64,000 nucleotides of DNA from Pseudoclavibacter caeni. GTDB taxonomy: Bacteria; Actinomycetota; Actinomycetes; Actinomycetales; Microbacteriaceae. Position numbers and translations under genes: made by a program. Where the stretch lies: contig NZ_WBKA01000003.1 of the NCBI RefSeq assembly GCF_008831125.1, positions 186,001 to 250,000 on the forward strand. The letters are read 5' to 3'. Positions 37,574 to 49,710 of the stretch are shown here, piece after piece; the first letter of the stretch is position 1; each line of letters begins with the position of its first letter. A model generated the notes under the pieces. It had not been told where the DNA came from, made no database searches, and saw only the letters and a program-made list of their open reading frames with translations.

Positions 37574-37948
37574 TCACAGCCACGGGCTCGGCAGGGTCCA
37601 GATCTGGTTCATCCGCCACACCATCACCGCGATCGTGAACGCCGCGACCGAGAGCACGATCGTCGACCAGCGGGTGCGCTCGATGAGCCCCCAGAAGACC
37701 GCCGCCGGCGGAATGATCAGCGCGGTGAGCAGGTAGCCGGCGAACTCGACGCCGCTGCCAACCGGGCCGCCCTCCACGATCCACCGCCACACCGTCACCA
37801 CGACCTGTACGACGAGCAGCAGCTCCACGAGCGCGAGCGAGCCGATCGCCACGTCCCCGGGCACCCGGCCGAGCACCCCGGAGACGAGGCACAGCAGCCC
37901 CGCGCCGCAGCCCACGATCACCTGTGTCCAGGTCAGCCAGTCCACCAT
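37574..37948 (-). CDS. Small four-helix membrane protein, unknown function
   Basis: A 124-residue protein with about four hydrophobic segments starting MVDWLTWTQVIVGCGAGLLC. It resembles the conserved membrane proteins found after truB in Micrococcales. Its ATG shares 1 nt with the truB stop (TGATG), which fixes the start and implies coupled translation. Function is unknown. Confidence 0.7.
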   Translation of the reverse strand: MVDWLTWTQVIVGCGAGLLCLVSGVLGRVPGDVAIGSLALVELLLVVQVVVTVWRWIVEGGPVGSGVEFAGYLLTALIIPPAAVFWGLIERTRWSTIVLSVAAFTIAVMVWRMNQIWTLPSPWL

Positions 37949-38886
37949 CAGCGTGTCCCCCTCGTCGTGTCGGGCGTCTCGGCCGCCCCGGGCGTCTGGG
38001 CGAGGAACACGGAGCGCGCCCGACCGCCCCGATCGCACACGAGGCCGACGAGCCGGCCGGCAGCGTCCACCGCGGCGACGACACCGTCGCGCCCGGACGC
38101 GGTGAAGGCCCGGCCGTGCCGCAGATCGTCCGCCTCGGCGTCGGCGAGCTCGCGCACCGGGAACACCCGGGTCGCCGCCTCGGCGAGCGTGAGCAGCCGG
38201 GGACGCGGCACCGATTCCACCGGCACCTCGCGCCCCGGCAGCCGCACGGCCTCGGCCGCACGGAACGGGCCGACCTGCTCGCGCCGCAACGCCGTGAGGT
38301 GGCCGCCCACGTCGAGCAGCCGACCGAGGTCGCGAGCGAGCGCCCGAACATAGGTGCCCGAGCCGCAGTGCACGGTCGCGTCCACGTCGACGACGCCCGA
38401 GCCGGGACGGACCGCATGCACCTCGAACGCGTGCACGGTGACGGGCCGGGGGGCGAGCGCGACCGCCTCGCCGCCGCGGACTCTGGCGTAGGAGCGCACG
38501 CCGTCGACGCGGATCGCGCTGACCGCCGAGGGCACCTGCATGATCTCGCCGGTGAGATGCCGGGCGATGGCCTGTCGGATGCGCGCCTCGTCCACAGCGG
38601 CGATCGCCTCGGGTGCGGCGGTGGCGGTCACCTCGCCCTCGGCGTCGTCGGTGATCGTCGCCTGTCCCAGCCGGATCGTCGCCCGGTAGACCTTGTCGAG
38701 CCCGACCAGATGGGTCAGCAGCTTCGTACCGCGGTCGACGCCCAGCACGAGCAGGCCGGTCGCCATCGGGTCGAGCGTGCCCGCGTGACCGACCCGGCGG
38801 GTGCCGAGCAGCCGCCGGGCGCGGGCGACGACGTCATGGCTCGTCCACCCGCCCGCCTTGTCGACCAGGAGGATGCCGTCGCTCAC
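37948..38886 (-). CDS. truB: tRNA pseudouridine-55 synthase
   Basis: A 312-residue enzyme that forms pseudouridine 55 in the T-loop of tRNAs. The catalytic Asp39 is in GHAGTLDPMATG; VYRATIRLG and HCGSGTYVRALARDLG are the other family motifs. It starts 6 nt after the rbfA stop and overlaps the next gene, forming the rbfA-truB-membrane protein chain. Confidence 0.96.
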   Translation of the reverse strand: MSDGILLVDKAGGWTSHDVVARARRLLGTRRVGHAGTLDPMATGLLVLGVDRGTKLLTHLVGLDKVYRATIRLGQATITDDAEGEVTATAAPEAIAAVDEARIRQAIARHLTGEIMQVPSAVSAIRVDGVRSYARVRGGEAVALAPRPVTVHAFEVHAVRPGSGVVDVDATVHCGSGTYVRALARDLGRLLDVGGHLTALRREQVGPFRAAEAVRLPGREVPVESVPRPRLLTLAEAATRVFPVRELADAEADDLRHGRAFTASGRDGVVAAVDAAGRLVGLVCDRGGRARSVFLAQTPGAAETPDTTRGTR

Positions 38887-38892
38887 GGCGGC

Positions 38893-39396
38893 TCAGTCCT
38901 CCCCGGTGCCCGGATCGACCCGGGTGCCATCGGCGGGCGTGTCGGCGTCGTCCGTCCCGTCCTCCGCCGTCGCCTCGTCGGGCCGCCGGTACGGATCGGC
39001 GTCGCCGGCGAAGGACGCGGTGGCCGAGACCGCCCGTGCCGCCTCGTCCCGCTGTCGCGCCTCGTGCAGCAGCCGCTCGATGTGCGCGGCGCTCTCCGGG
39101 ATCGCATCGGGGATGAACTCGATCGAAGGGGTCAGCCGCAGCCGCACCCCGCGCCCGATCGCCGAGCGGATGAGCCCCTTCGCGCTCTCCAGCGCCGTCG
39201 CGGTGTCCTCGCGGGCGTCCTCGTCGCCGAGCACGCTGTAGAAGATGCTCGCGTGCTGCAGGTCGCCGGTGACGCGCACGTCGGTGATCGTCACGAATCC
39301 GAGACGGGGGTCCTTCACCCCACGCTCGAGCGTCTGCGCGACGATGACCTTGATGCGGTCGGCCACCCGGGCGGCCCGGCCTGATGTCTGTGCCAT
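38893..39396 (-). CDS. rbfA: Ribosome-binding factor A
   Basis: A 167-residue KH-type protein needed for 16S rRNA and 30S maturation. The core (RVADRIKVIVAQTLERGVKDPRLGF onward) spans about 120 residues; the last about 45 residues are an acidic tail. ATG 39396 follows CAGGAG. It is separated from infB by two hairpins, so it may have its own promoter. Confidence 0.94.
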   Translation of the reverse strand: MAQTSGRAARVADRIKVIVAQTLERGVKDPRLGFVTITDVRVTGDLQHASIFYSVLGDEDAREDTATALESAKGLIRSAIGRGVRLRLTPSIEFIPDAIPESAAHIERLLHEARQRDEAARAVSATASFAGDADPYRRPDEATAEDGTDDADTPADGTRVDPGTGED

Positions 39397-39471
39397 GGAA
39401 GTCTCCTGATCTCCTGCGCGCGGTCGTGACACGGGTGTCGCCACCCGCGCCGGCCGCCGCTGTCATCGATC

Positions 39472-39528
39472 GTCTCACGCGCCAGAGGTGAGACGAAGGC
39501 GCCCGCCGGACGGACCGGACGGGCGCCT
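39472..39528 (-). terminator. Two hairpins after infB
   Basis: Reading along the minus strand, infB is followed by a 9-bp stem (39497-39505 with 39520-39528) and then a 7-bp stem GTCTCAC/GTGAGAC (39472-39478 with 39488-39494). The pair may terminate or attenuate between infB and rbfA. Confidence 0.55.
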
Positions 39529-39544
39529 CCCCGGATCACCGCGC

Positions 39545-42271
<2,727 letters not shown>

Positions 42272-42421
42272 AATTCTCCTGTCTCAGGCCTGCGCCCGAG
42301 ACCGGGAGCAGGCGTGTCACATCTGACGTCTCATCTCGAGCCGTTCATCATGCGTCCATAAGCCGTGTCAGCCTGTTCTGTGTGGATTCGGTGCACGCAT
42401 CCGACGTGCGTCCGAGGAGAC

Positions 42422-42427
42422 ATCTTA
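42422..42427 (-). promoter_or_regulatory. Putative -10 (TAAGAT) of infB
   Basis: TAAGAT lies 150 nt before the infB GTG, giving a long leader in the nusA-infB gap where ylxR usually sits. Confidence 0.4.
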
Positions 42428-42473
42428 CCAGCCCGGGCGCGTCGCGGCGCCCCGGCGTGGCGGGCGACGCCGA

Positions 42474-43436
42474 TCACCGGTCCGGCTGGATGTCGATGCG
42501 GGCGCCGGTGAGCTTCGCCGCCAGCCGGGCGTTCTGCCCTTCCTTGCCGATCGCCAGCGACAGCTGCCCCTCCGGCACGAAGGCGCGCACCGCGCGCAGC
42601 TCCGGGTCGAGCACCTCGGCGCGGGTGACCCGGGCCGGGGAGAGCGCATTGGCCACGAACGTGGCCAGGTCGTCACTGTGGTCGACGATGTCGATCTTCT
42701 CGTCGCCGAGCTCCGCGGTCACCGCACGGACGCGCGCGCCAAGCTCGCCGATGCAGGCGCCCTTGGCGTTCACACCGGGCTCGCGCGCCTCGACGGCGAT
42801 CTTCGTGCGATGCCCCGCCTCACGGGCGATCTCGGTGATCCGCACCGCACCCGACTGGATCTCGGGCACCTCGAGGGCGAACAGCCCGCGGACGAGCCCG
42901 GGATGCGTGCGGCTGACGGTGATCGTCGCGCCCTTCGGCGTGCGGGCCACCTGGGTGATGTAGATCCTGAGTCGATCACCGTGTCGGTAGTGCTCCCCGG
43001 GGGTCTGCTCCTCCGGGGGCAGCACGCCCTCGGTGCTGCCCAGGTCGATGCGGACCATCCGGGGGTTCTCGCTCTGCTGCACGACGCCGGCGGCGATCGT
43101 GCCCTCCCGGTCGCGGAACTCGCCGAGCAGTCGGTCGTCGGCGAGCTGGCGCAGCTGCCGGGTGATCTCCTGCCGGGCCGCTGCGGCCGCCACCCGGCCG
43201 AAGTCGGTGGGCGTGACATCGACCTCGCCGGTCGTGTTCCCCTCGTCGTCGACCTCGGGTTCGAGCACGCGCATCAGACCGGACTTCCGATCGATCTCCA
43301 CCCGTGCGGGGGAGTCATGGCCGACATGCTGGTGGTAGGCCGCCAGGATGGCCTGCTCCAGGATGCCGACGAGCCTGCCCGCGGGGATGCCCTGCTCGCT
43401 CTCGAGAAGACGAAGTGCACCCAGATCGATATTCAT
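42474..43436 (-). CDS. nusA: Transcription elongation/termination factor NusA
   Basis: A 320-residue RNA-polymerase-binding factor affecting pausing, termination and antitermination. It has an N-terminal domain (MNIDLGALRLLESEQG), an S1 domain and two KH domains (EAREPGVNAKGACIGELGARVRAV and LSLAIGKEGQNARLAAKLTGARIDI). The C-terminal acidic repeats of E. coli NusA are absent, as in other actinobacteria. The ATG follows GAGGAGGCGGT. rimP, normally just upstream, is missing. Confidence 0.95.
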   Translation of the reverse strand: MNIDLGALRLLESEQGIPAGRLVGILEQAILAAYHQHVGHDSPARVEIDRKSGLMRVLEPEVDDEGNTTGEVDVTPTDFGRVAAAAARQEITRQLRQLADDRLLGEFRDREGTIAAGVVQQSENPRMVRIDLGSTEGVLPPEEQTPGEHYRHGDRLRIYITQVARTPKGATITVSRTHPGLVRGLFALEVPEIQSGAVRITEIAREAGHRTKIAVEAREPGVNAKGACIGELGARVRAVTAELGDEKIDIVDHSDDLATFVANALSPARVTRAEVLDPELRAVRAFVPEGQLSLAIGKEGQNARLAAKLTGARIDIQPDR

Positions 43437-43507
43437 ACCGCCTCCTCGTGTTCCTCCGGAAGGGTCTGGACAGACTCGCGCGAGTCCGCCCGGACACCAA
43501 AAACCCT

Positions 43508-43513
43508 ATATTA
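43508..43513 (-). promoter_or_regulatory. Putative -10 (TAATAT) of nusA
   Basis: TAATAT lies 71 nt upstream of the nusA start, immediately after the proS terminator stem, and is AT-rich against a GC-rich background. Confidence 0.45.
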
Positions 43514-43514
43514 C

Positions 43515-43561
43515 GACATCCCGGCGACGAGGGGCGTCCGGCCCGTCGTCGCCGGGATGTC
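43515..43561 (-). terminator. proS terminator
   Basis: A 16-bp perfect stem (43515-43530 with 43546-43561) with a 15-nt loop lies 10 nt after the proS stop. Downstream on the minus strand is a TTTTT run about 12 nt away. Confidence 0.7.
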
Positions 43562-43571
43562 AGCGAACGGC

Positions 43572-45359
43572 TCAGTCCCGGGCGAGGCGGCGACGCACCT
43601 CGGCCACCGCGTCCGCGAGCGCGATCTGCTCGCGGGTGCCCTCGCGCCGGTTCCACAGCTCGACCTCGCCCGCGGCGAGTCCGCGTCCCACGACGAGCAC
43701 GTGAGGCACACCGATGAGCTCGGCGTCCTTGAACTTCACGCCCGCGGACACCCGGGATCGGTCGTCGTAGAGCACCTCCACGCCGGCACCCTCGAGCTCG
43801 TCGGCGAGGTCGGCGGCGACCCGGTAGATCTCGTCGTCCTTGCCTGTGGCGACGACGTGCACGCCGAACGGGGCGACCACGTCGGGCCAGACGAGCCCGC
43901 GGTCGTCGTGGCAGGACTCGGCGAGCACCGCGATGAGCCGGGTGACGCCGATGCCGTACGAGCCCATCGTGACCGTCACCTGCTTCCCGTCGCGGTCGAG
44001 CACCTTGAGCCCCAGGGCCTCGGCGTACTTGCGGCCGAGCTGGAAGACGTGGCCGATCTCGATGCCGCGGGCTGACCCGAGCGGGCCGGAGCCGTCGGGG
44101 GCGGGGTCGCCGTCGCGGATGTTCGCGACGTCGGCGATGCCGTCGGCGATGAAGTCGCGGCCGGCCACGACGTGGAGGGCGTGCCGCCGCTCGGCGTTCG
44201 CGCCGGTGACCCAGGCGGTGCCGGCGGAGACGCGGGGATCCACGAGATAGCGGATGCCGTCCACCGACCGCTCGCCGAGCGCGTACATGCCGCTCTCGTC
44301 GGCCTGCGGGCCGATGTAGCCGCGCACGAGACCCGGGTGCCGGACGAAGTCCTCCTCCTCGGCGGGGGCGACCTCGGCGGGGGCGAAGGCGACCTCGGCC
44401 CGCTTGAGGTCCACCTCGCGGTCACCGGGGATGCCGACGACGACGAGCTCGCGGCGGCCGTCCGGGTGGGTCAGGGCGAGGACGACGTTCTTGAGTGTGT
44501 CGGCCGCCGTCCACGGCCCCTCGTGCCGGTCGGCGTAGCTGGTGTTGAGCAACTCGACGAGCGACTCGATCGTGGCCGCGTCCGGGGTGTCGATGACCTC
44601 CACGGGCGGCACCGCGGAGGCGTCGACCGGGTCTGCCGGGTGGATCCGCACGGCCTCGACGTTGGCGACGTAGCCGCCGGGGCTGCGCACGAAGGTGTCC
44701 TCACCGATCGGGGACGGGGAGAGGAACTCCTCGCTCTTCGACCCGCCCATCGGCCCGGCGTCGGCCTTGACCGGCACGTAGGGCACGCCGAGCCGGGTGA
44801 AGATCCGCTCGTAGGCGTCGCGCATGATCTGGTAGCTCGCGTCGAGTCCGGCATCGTCGACGTCGAACGAGTAGGCGTCCTTCATCACGAACTCGCGGCC
44901 GCGCAGCAGGCCGGCACGGGGACGGGCCTCATCTCGGTACTTCGTCTGGATCTGGTACAGGTTCAGCGGCAGATCCTTGTACGACGAGCACATGCCTTTG
45001 ACCAGGAGGGTGAAGACCTCCTCGTGCGTGGGGGCGAGCAGGTAGTCGGCCGCGTGCCGGTCCTGGAGCTTGAACAGGTCGTCGCCGTACTCGTCCCAGC
45101 GGCCGGTGGCCTCGTAGGGCTCGCGGGGCAGCAGCGCCGGGAAGTGGACCTCCTGGGCGCCTGCGGCGTCCATCTCCTCGCGCACGACCGCCTCGACCCG
45201 GCGCAGCACGCGCAGGCCCAGCGGCAGCCAGGCGAAGATGCCCGGCGCCTCGCGCCGGATGTATCCGGCCCGCACGAGCAGCCGGTGGCCGGCCACCTCC
45301 GCATCACTGGGGTCTTCGCGCAGGGTGCGCAGGAACAGCTTCGACATGCGTGTGGGCAC
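43572..45359 (-). CDS. proS: Prolyl-tRNA synthetase (bacterial long type)
   Basis: A 595-residue class II synthetase charging tRNA-Pro. Motif 2 region [19 protein letters not shown] and the long editing insertion between motifs 2 and 3 identify the bacterial form. The C-terminal anticodon-binding domain ([25 protein letters not shown]) is complete. The start is GTG 45359 ([16 protein letters not shown], as in relatives) or ATG 45347; neither has a good Shine-Dalgarno. A GCCCGG/CCGGGC hairpin lies in its leader. Confidence 0.93.
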   Translation of the reverse strand: MPTRMSKLFLRTLREDPSDAEVAGHRLLVRAGYIRREAPGIFAWLPLGLRVLRRVEAVVREEMDAAGAQEVHFPALLPREPYEATGRWDEYGDDLFKLQDRHAADYLLAPTHEEVFTLLVKGMCSSYKDLPLNLYQIQTKYRDEARPRAGLLRGREFVMKDAYSFDVDDAGLDASYQIMRDAYERIFTRLGVPYVPVKADAGPMGGSKSEEFLSPSPIGEDTFVRSPGGYVANVEAVRIHPADPVDASAVPPVEVIDTPDAATIESLVELLNTSYADRHEGPWTAADTLKNVVLALTHPDGRRELVVVGIPGDREVDLKRAEVAFAPAEVAPAEEEDFVRHPGLVRGYIGPQADESGMYALGERSVDGIRYLVDPRVSAGTAWVTGANAERRHALHVVAGRDFIADGIADVANIRDGDPAPDGSGPLGSARGIEIGHVFQLGRKYAEALGLKVLDRDGKQVTVTMGSYGIGVTRLIAVLAESCHDDRGLVWPDVVAPFGVHVVATGKDDEIYRVAADLADELEGAGVEVLYDDRSRVSAGVKFKDAELIGVPHVLVVGRGLAAGEVELWNRREGTREQIALADAVAEVRRRLARD

Positions 45360-45468
45360 TGGTCTCGAACTTCCTCTGGAACGGTGACCGACGCCCGGCA
45401 CCCCGGGCGCCGTCTGGACTGTGGACATGCTACCGCGTCGAGTGAGCGGCCAGAGGCGGGAACGATGG

Positions 45469-45870
45469 TCAGAGGAACCGGTCGGGCAGGTCGTCCGGAT
45501 CCGGCTCCGGATCGGGACCACGGAACCGGAGCGCCGCGGCGGCGAGCACGAGCACGCTGATCCCGTCGACGATCCACCACAGCCAGAAGGCGACGTCGCT
45601 CCAGATCGGCAGGAACACGGCGGCGACCAGGGCGAGCGCGACAGCCCACCACCGGTGCCGAGTGCGCCACATCAGCCCCGACATGATCGCCGCCATCACG
45701 ACCACGGCGAGCCCGAGCAGGCGGTGCATGATCTCAGCGGCCCCGGTCATCTGCACGAGGCCGAGCACGACCGCGCACCCGATGGCGACCACGGCCAGCG
45801 GGCGGAACGCGCGCATCCCGTCCGGGACGCGGCCCTCGGCGTCCGCGGGGATCACACCGAACGGGCTCAT
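45469..45870 (-). CDS. Membrane protein, unknown function
   Basis: A 133-residue protein with about four hydrophobic helices ([73 protein letters not shown]) and an acidic tail. Its start overlaps the ispG stop as ATGA. I do not recognise the family. Confidence 0.65.
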   Translation of the reverse strand: MSPFGVIPADAEGRVPDGMRAFRPLAVVAIGCAVVLGLVQMTGAAEIMHRLLGLAVVVMAAIMSGLMWRTRHRWWAVALALVAAVFLPIWSDVAFWLWWIVDGISVLVLAAAALRFRGPDPEPDPDDLPDRFL

Positions 45871-47018
45871 GCGGTCACCACCTCGACGCCGGCGTCGTCG
45901 CTCGGGGCCATTCCCTCGGCAAGCCGGTTCGCCTCGGAGAGGAGGGTCGGCACGATCTCCGACTCGGGGACGGTGCGCACGACCTTCCCCTTGACGAAGA
46001 TCTGCCCCTTCCCGTTGCCGCTGGCGACGCCGAGGTCGGCGTCGCGGGCCTCCCCCGGCCCGTTGACGACACACCCCATCACGGCGACCCGCAACGGCAC
46101 CTTGAGCCCCTGCAGGCCCTCGGTCACCTGCTCGGCGAGCGTGTAGACGTCGACCTGGGCGCGGCCGCACGAGGGACACGAGACGATCTCGAGCCGGCGC
46201 TGACGCAGGTTCAGCGACTCGAGGACCTGCAGGCCGACCCGCACCTCCTCGATCGGCGGCGCGGAGAGCGACACCCGGATGGTGTCACCGATGCCCTCGG
46301 CGAGCAACACGCCGAACGCGACCGACGACTTGATCGTGCCCTGGAAGGCGGGGCCTGCCTCGGTCACGCCGAGGTGCAGCGGCCAGTCGCCGCGCTCGGC
46401 GAGCAACCGGTAGGTCTGGATCATCACGACCGGGTCGTGGTGCTTGACGGAGATCGCGAAGTCGTGGAAGCCGACGTCCTCGAACAGCGAGGCCTCCCAC
46501 ACCGCCGACTCGACCATCGCCTCCGGCGTGGCCCTGCCGTACTTCTCCAGCAGGCGCCGGTCGAGGGAGCCGGCGTTGACGCCGATGCGCAGGGCGACCC
46601 CCGCGTCCGACGCGGCCCGGGCGATCTCGCCGACCTTGTCGTCGAACTTCCGGATGTTGCCCGGGTTGACCCGCACACCGGCGCACCCGGCGTCGATCGC
46701 CTGGAAGACGTAGCGGGGCTGGAAATGGATGTCGGCGACGATCGGCAGCGGCGACCGGCTCGCGATCGCGGGCAGCGCGTCGGCGTCGTCCTGACTCGGC
46801 ACGGCGACGCGGACGATGTCGCAGCCGGCGGCGGTCAGCTCGGCGATCTGCTGGAGCGTGGCGCCGATGTCGGTCGTCTTCGTCGTGCACATCGACTGCA
46901 CGCTCACCGGGGCGTCGCCGCCGACGGCGACCGACCCCACGTGGATCTTGCGGCTGCGGCGTCGTGGTGCGAGCACCGGTGCCGGCGGCTCGGGCATCCC
47001 CAGGCTCACTGCGGTCAA
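45867..47018 (-). CDS. ispG: 4-Hydroxy-3-methylbut-2-en-1-yl diphosphate synthase
   Basis: A 383-residue 4Fe-4S enzyme of the MEP isoprenoid pathway. The cluster ligands are in SCPSCGR and [10 protein letters not shown]. The TIM-barrel core ([40 protein letters not shown]) is full length. A TTG at 47018 has AAGGAGG 5 nt upstream and is preferred over the GTG at 47021. It is grouped with rip and dxr as in other actinobacteria. Confidence 0.94.
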   Translation of the reverse strand: MTAVSLGMPEPPAPVLAPRRRSRKIHVGSVAVGGDAPVSVQSMCTTKTTDIGATLQQIAELTAAGCDIVRVAVPSQDDADALPAIASRSPLPIVADIHFQPRYVFQAIDAGCAGVRVNPGNIRKFDDKVGEIARAASDAGVALRIGVNAGSLDRRLLEKYGRATPEAMVESAVWEASLFEDVGFHDFAISVKHHDPVVMIQTYRLLAERGDWPLHLGVTEAGPAFQGTIKSSVAFGVLLAEGIGDTIRVSLSAPPIEEVRVGLQVLESLNLRQRRLEIVSCPSCGRAQVDVYTLAEQVTEGLQGLKVPLRVAVMGCVVNGPGEARDADLGVASGNGKGQIFVKGKVVRTVPESEIVPTLLSEANRLAEGMAPSDDAGVEVVTA

Positions 47019-47118
47019 CACGTCCTCCTTCGTCGGGGCGAGCGCCCCGGTCCCGCGGCGGCGCGCGCCGCCGCTGTCTCCAGTCTAGGGTCGGCCACCG
47101 ACCGACGGAGGCGTGCGG

Positions 47119-48468
47119 TCAGCCGCCGAGCGTGATCGGCTTGACCAGATCCGCGTAGATGAGCAGCACGCCCATCGCCGTCAGCAGCGCGAACACCACG
47201 AGGGTGAGCGGCATGAGCCGGGCCGCGTCGAACGGCCGCGGCGCCGGCCGGCCGCGCAGGCGAGCCCAGCCGCGCCGCACCCCCTCCCACAGCGCGCCGG
47301 CCGCATGCCCTCCGTCGAGGGGCATCAGCGGGATCAGGTTGAACGCGAACAGTGCCACGTTCAGCTGGGCGGCGAGGGAGACGACGCCGATCACCTTCTC
47401 CTGTGCGTCGATCTGGTCGCTCGCGGTGACCTCGCCGGCGATGCGGCCGACGCCCACGATGCTCACCGGACCGTCCGGGTCGCGCGCCTCGTCGCCGAAC
47501 GCGGCCTGACCGGCCTGCACGAGCTTCTGCGGCAGGGTGAGGATCGCCTCGCCGACGAGCTGCAGGTTGTCGCCGAGCATCGGCAGGGCCGCCGTGACCG
47601 GCTGGCGCACCCGCTCGGTCGTCGGGGCGATGCCGATGAAGCCGACCGTCACGGTGCGCTTCTCACCGTCCGCGTCACGCTCGACCCGGCCGAACCGGTC
47701 GTAGACGTAGCGGGTGGACGCCACCGGGGTGAGCGCGGTGACGATCGCCTGGCCGTCGCGCAGCACGGTCACCGACACGGTCTGCCCGGCGAGCGGCTGG
47801 ACGATGTCCTGCACGTCGCTCCACGCCTCGACGTCCTGCCCGTCGATCTCGAGCAGCTGATCGCCCGGCTGCAGTCCCGCGGCAGCGCCAGGCGCCGGGG
47901 TGTCGCCGGCCTCGCAGGTGGCACGGGTCGCGTCCGCCGGCAGCACGCACTGGCTGACCGAGCCGAGCGTCGTCGTGGACTGCACGGTGCCGAACGCCGA
48001 CACCAGCACGGCATAGCAGACGAGCGCGATGAGCAGGTTCATGAACGGCCCGCCCACCATGATCACGAGCCGGCGCCACACCGGCAGCCGGTAGAAGGTG
48101 CGCCCCTCCTCGCCGGGCGGGATCGTCTCGGCGCTCGCCCGCCGGGCGCTGTGCACGAGATCGCGCATCCACCGCCCGAGCGACCGGCGCCCCGAGGACG
48201 CCTCCGCCGGCTCGGCCTCGGCGGTCGCCTCCGGCGGGTACATGCCGATCATCGAGATGTAGCCGCCGAGCGGCAGCGCCTTGAAGCCGTACTCGGTCTC
48301 GCCCCGACGCCAAGAGAACAGCGTGGGCCCGAAGCCGATCATGTACTGGTCGACGCGCACGCCGAAGCGCTTCGCCCAGAAGAGGTGGCCGAGCTCGTGC
48401 AGCGCGATGGACGCGGCGAGCACCACCGCGATCGCCACGATGCCCGCGACGTACCAGAGAACCTGCAT
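47119..48468 (-). CDS. rip: Site-2 intramembrane zinc protease (RseP/Rip1 family)
   Basis: A 449-residue membrane protease that cuts anti-sigma factors or signal peptides within the membrane. The zinc motif HELGH is at residues 24-28 in the first helix, a PDZ domain occupies the middle, and the third ligand motif LMPLDGGH is at about residue 383. ATG 48468 lies 7 nt after TAGGGT. It is homologous by position to Rv2869c. It lies between ispG and dxr. Confidence 0.93.
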   Translation of the reverse strand: MQVLWYVAGIVAIAVVLAASIALHELGHLFWAKRFGVRVDQYMIGFGPTLFSWRRGETEYGFKALPLGGYISMIGMYPPEATAEAEPAEASSGRRSLGRWMRDLVHSARRASAETIPPGEEGRTFYRLPVWRRLVIMVGGPFMNLLIALVCYAVLVSAFGTVQSTTTLGSVSQCVLPADATRATCEAGDTPAPGAAAGLQPGDQLLEIDGQDVEAWSDVQDIVQPLAGQTVSVTVLRDGQAIVTALTPVASTRYVYDRFGRVERDADGEKRTVTVGFIGIAPTTERVRQPVTAALPMLGDNLQLVGEAILTLPQKLVQAGQAAFGDEARDPDGPVSIVGVGRIAGEVTASDQIDAQEKVIGVVSLAAQLNVALFAFNLIPLMPLDGGHAAGALWEGVRRGWARLRGRPAPRPFDAARLMPLTLVVFALLTAMGVLLIYADLVKPITLGG

Positions 48469-48475
48469 GATCGTG

Positions 48476-48481
48476 ACCCTA
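48476..48481 (-). promoter_or_regulatory. Putative -10 (TAGGGT) of rip
   Basis: TAGGGT lies 7 nt before the ATG at 48468; no Shine-Dalgarno is present, fitting leaderless transcription. Confidence 0.5.
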
Positions 48482-48564
48482 TCGATGGAACCTGTGCGTG
48501 TGCTTGCCGCCCGGCATGCGCTCCCACCCCGCTCGCAGGCGTGCCACGGAGACGCCCCGCCCGG

Positions 48565-49710
48565 TCAGCGCCCGCGCCCCCGGGCAGGCAGCGCGGCGGC
48601 CTGCTCGCGGGCCCAGGCATCCGCCCGCGCGATGGCGTCGAGCGAGAGCGACCCGGCGGAGGGGCGCCAGGCGTCCACCACCCGCTCGATGCCCGCCACG
48701 ATCTCCGGGAACGCAATCCCGCCGGCGTGGAAGCGGGCGACGAGCACCTCGTCCGCCGCGGTGAACACGGCCGGCCAGGTGCCGCCGCGCTCCCCCACCG
48801 CCCGGGCCAGCCGGACCGCGGGGAAGGCCTCCTCGTCGATCGGCTCGAACGTCCAGCGGTGGGAGTGCGTCCAGTCGACCGCCGGCACGACATCGGGCAT
48901 CCGGTGCGGCCAGGCGAGCGCGAGGGAGATCGGCAGTCGCATGTCCGGCGGGGAGGCCTGGGCGATCGTCGCCCCATCGCGGAACTGGACCATGGAGTGC
49001 ACGACCGACTGCGGATGGACGACGGCGTCGATGCGATCGTAGCCGATGCCGAACAGGTGGTGGGCCTCCATGATCTCGAGCCCCTTGTTGACGAGCGTGG
49101 CCGAGTTCGTCGTCACCAGCGCGCCCATGCGCCAGGTGGGGTGGGCGAGCGCCTGCTGCGGGGTGACCGCCCACAGCTCGTCGGCGGCGCGCCCCCGGAA
49201 GGGCCCCCCGGACGCGGTGAGGATGAGCCGGTCGACCTCGTCATGCGTGCCGGAACGCAGGCACTGGGCGATCGCGGAGTGCTCGCTGTCGACCGGCACG
49301 AGCTGCCCCGGACGCGCCCGCTCGGTGACGAGCTCGCCGCCGACGACGAGGCTCTCCTTGTTCGCCAGCGCCAGCGTCGCCCCCGTCTCGAGCGCCGCGA
49401 GGGTCGCCGGCAGTCCCGCCGCCCCGTCGATCGCGTTCAGCACGACGTCGGCACGCACCTCGCGCACGAGACGCACGATGGCGTCCGGCCCGACCCGGAC
49501 CCGCACGTCGGCGTCGGCGTCGGCGTCGCCCGGCTCGGCCGCGGCGAGCTCGTGCACGCCAGCGCGGGCGGCCAGGGCGTGCAGCGCCGCGGAGTCATGC
49601 CCCGCCGCGAGACCGACGGCGACGAGACGCCCGGCGGAGCGGGCGATCACATCGAGCGCCTGGGTGCCGATGGAACCGGTCGCCCCGAGGATGAGGACGC
49701 TGCGTGTCAT
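48565..49710 (-). CDS. dxr: 1-Deoxy-D-xylulose 5-phosphate reductoisomerase
   Basis: A 381-residue NADPH-dependent enzyme forming MEP from DXP, the first committed step of the pathway that ispG also serves. The NADPH motif is LGATGSIGTQALDVI; LANKESLVVGGE and the LTASGGPFRG metal/substrate loop are conserved. Its ATG overlaps the stop of the PP2C gene by 4 nt (ATGA), so the two are coupled. Confidence 0.95.
   Translation of the reverse strand: MTRSVLILGATGSIGTQALDVIARSAGRLVAVGLAAGHDSAALHALAARAGVHELAAAEPGDADADADVRVRVGPDAIVRLVREVRADVVLNAIDGAAGLPATLAALETGATLALANKESLVVGGELVTERARPGQLVPVDSEHSAIAQCLRSGTHDEVDRLILTASGGPFRGRAADELWAVTPQQALAHPTWRMGALVTTNSATLVNKGLEIMEAHHLFGIGYDRIDAVVHPQSVVHSMVQFRDGATIAQASPPDMRLPISLALAWPHRMPDVVPAVDWTHSHRWTFEPIDEEAFPAVRLARAVGERGGTWPAVFTAADEVLVARFHAGGIAFPEIVAGIERVVDAWRPSAGSLSLDAIARADAWAREQAAALPARGRGR

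Noticed and set aside
42331-42423. 30-codon minus-strand ORF in the nusA-infB gap
   Set aside because: Its ATG overlaps the proposed infB -10, so that promoter could not express it. It has no Shine-Dalgarno and no similarity to YlxR.
43473-43486. Palindrome GACTCGCGCGAGTC in the nusA leader
   Set aside because: Perfect but short, and CG-rich palindromes of this size occur by chance at this GC content. No second copy or clear function was seen.
45360-45468. Possible T-box riboswitch upstream of proS
   Set aside because: The leader is too short and contains only a simple GCCCGG/CCGGGC hairpin. No T-box sequence or specifier loop is visible.
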